From positions 124,001 to 188,000 of the forward strand of contig NZ_JAKVTV010000005.1 of NCBI RefSeq assembly GCF_022489035.1: 64,000 bases of DNA, in the 5' to 3' direction. The position numbers were made by a program, and so were the translations under genes. This stretch comes from Christiangramia lutea. GTDB lineage: Bacteria; Bacteroidota; Bacteroidia; Flavobacteriales; Flavobacteriaceae. Shown here one piece after another: positions 62,774-64,000 of this stretch (positions are counted from its first letter, which is position 1; every line of letters begins with the position of its first letter). Under the pieces are notes generated by a model. It was not told the origin of the DNA, made no database searches, and worked only from the letters and a program-made list of their open reading frames with translations.

Positions 62774-62808
62774 AGGCTAAAAATACAATTAAGATTATAA
62801 GGAAACAA

Positions 62809-63999
62809 CTAAAATTGGGCCTTCAAATTTCGATATCTCTGTAATAGACTCGGGTGAGAATAGTGTACAAAAATATAGGCTTTATGAGGGGTTAAGTTGC
62901 TCAGAGTATTCTTGGATAATCTCTTTAAGCTGGAAATTAGTGAATCACCATTATAGGTGTTTCGGGCATAATTGTCTGCCTGGTATTCAAACTTTCTTGA
63001 AATATAGTTCATGACGAGTCCGGTAATTTCTGAAATTGGACTGTATAGAATTCCGAAGGCTACTAAACCAATATGAAAACTTGGTGTTGCTACACCCAAA
63101 GCTTCAGAAAGTAATGGATTCCCCACAAAAAGCGATAATAACCAGAGCGTAAAACCAGTTGTTAGGACAGATGCAATTAGATTAACGATAATGTGATTTT
63201 TTTTATAGTGTCCTACCTCATGAGCGAGAACAGCTACTATTTCTTCCTCTTCAAGATCATTGATAAGTGTATCATACAAGGTAATTCTCTTCTCTCTTCC
63301 AAACCCTGAAAAATAGGCATTGGCCTTGGTACTCCTTTTTGAACCGTCTATTACAAAAATGTTATCAAGCTGGAATCCAACACTTTTCGCATATTGTTCA
63401 ATCTTTGTTCTAAGGGAACCCTCTCTCAGCGGAGTTTGTTTATTGAATAATGGAACTATTAGTTTCGCATAGAACATATTCATGAAAACTGAAAATACGG
63501 CAATTAATATCCAGGCATACCACCAGAAATTATCTCCGGCAAACTGGTAGAACCAAACGATAAGGGCTAAGATTCCCCCACCAATTATGGCAGACATCAC
63601 CAGGCCTTTTACTTTGTCCAAAAAAAAGGTTCTTTTGGTAGTTTTATTGAAACCATATTTTTCTTCTATTACAAATGTGCTATACCATGAAAAAGGGGTC
63701 ATGAGAATATCACTACCTAACATAATAATCCCAAAAAAGATCAGGGCTACCAAGATATTGCTGTCACTAAAATTTCTCGCCAGCTGGTCTACAAAAGAGA
63801 AGCCATCAAAAATTATAAATCCTAAAGTAAGCAGGACAGAAAATGTACTGGAGATCATCCCGAATTTAAAACGTTCTTTCTTATATCTTTGTGATCTCTC
63901 ATATTCTTCTTTATCGTAAACATCGGTAAGTTCAGGAGGAATAGGATCATTAAAATGTTTCGCGTTCACCGCATCCAGAATTTTATCGATGATAAAATC
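62809..63999 (-). CDS. M48 (Ste24-type) membrane zinc protease, 5' end outside the window
   Basis: The frame stays open to the window edge (DFIIDKILDAVNAKHFNDPI), so the N-terminus is missing; the GTG at 63969 is not the true start. Ste24 features: several membrane spans, SAYFSGFG-like NAYFSGFGREKRITLYDTLI, zinc motif AVLAHEVGHYKKNH, and the downstream glutamate in RKFEYQADNYA. Length and layout match eukaryote-type CAAX proteases; in bacteria these degrade or process membrane proteins. Confidence 0.92.
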   Translation of the reverse strand, partial: DFIIDKILDAVNAKHFNDPIPPELTDVYDKEEYERSQRYKKERFKFGMISSTFSVLLTLGFIIFDGFSFVDQLARNFSDSNILVALIFFGIIMLGSDILMTPFSWYSTFVIEEKYGFNKTTKRTFFLDKVKGLVMSAIIGGGILALIVWFYQFAGDNFWWYAWILIAVFSVFMNMFYAKLIVPLFNKQTPLREGSLRTKIEQYAKSVGFQLDNIFVIDGSKRSTKANAYFSGFGREKRITLYDTLINDLEEEEIVAVLAHEVGHYKKNHIIVNLIASVLTTGFTLWLLSLFVGNPLLSEALGVATPSFHIGLVAFGILYSPISEITGLVMNYISRKFEYQADNYARNTYNGDSLISSLKRLSKNTLSNLTPHKAYIFVHYSHPSLLQRYRNLKAQF

Positions 64000-64000
64000 T

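Noticed and set aside
1-64000. Restriction-modification, abortive infection, toxin-antitoxin or insertion sequence modules
   Set aside because: No methyltransferase-endonuclease pair, toxin-antitoxin pair or IS transposase was recognised; the only transposase is the MuA-like one and the only methyltransferase is a small-molecule-type enzyme.

Overview
The window looks like a chromosome segment of a marine-type Flavobacteriaceae (Bacteroidota), probably close to Gramella/Christiangramia. Grounds: moderately low GC, promoters of the Bacteroidota type (TTG, 19-20 nt, TAnnTTTG) before the tRNA-His gene and a phage gene, a bacillithiol deacetylase, paired DUF368 genes, an OstA-like gene, and little sign of Shine-Dalgarno use. 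The species is an inference.

Left host flank (1-4011): a trehalase cut by the window edge faces a histidine-degradation pair (hutI-hutG). Next comes the C-terminal fragment of a small PH-domain gene.

Positions 4012-42196 (38,185 bp) are a nearly complete Mu-like transposable prophage with a contractile tail. Its ends can be fixed from the sequence. The PH-domain gene is split between the two flanks, AGAG is present on both sides, and both ends carry AAAACGAA-type repeats exactly 10 nt inside the junction. The layout is: end repeats and a non-coding left end; a leftward S24-type repressor; a rightward early operon (small regulator, MuA-like DDE transposase, MuB-like ATPase, RecA-like ATPase, DUF3164, a tRNA-Leu-like element, GemA and many small proteins, ending in secreted proteins); a 60-aa HTH-like protein with its own strong promoter. 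The late genes then diverge from about 21.8 kb: leftward terminase, gp36-like, fused portal-MuF and gpG; rightward protease/scaffold, capsid, a probable lysis gene pair, sheath, tube, tail chaperones with a -1 frameshift site, tape measure, baseplate, an AT-rich receptor-binding module, gp47/gp48-like proteins and a collar-domain fibre.

Right host flank (42197-64000): the N-terminal part of the PH-domain gene, a zinc alcohol dehydrogenase, a trans-sulfuration enzyme, bshB1, tRNA-His, mazG, a methyltransferase, a DUF349 protein, the TPR-DUF368-DUF368-aroE cluster, OstA-like and class III aminotransferase genes, two Tat-type ferritin-like proteins, the rel-fur-purA cluster, and an M48 peptidase cut by the window edge.

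The most notable signals are the exact prophage boundaries and the interrupted gene, the canonical A AAA AAG frameshift site in the tail chaperone gene, a tRNA-like element that does not fold as a normal tRNA, an amber-interrupted small ORF just before it, paired direct repeats in the divergent late promoter region, a signal-peptide-like N-terminus on the capsid protein, a unimolecular-spanin candidate, and a beta-helix tail protein with a C-terminal membrane segment.
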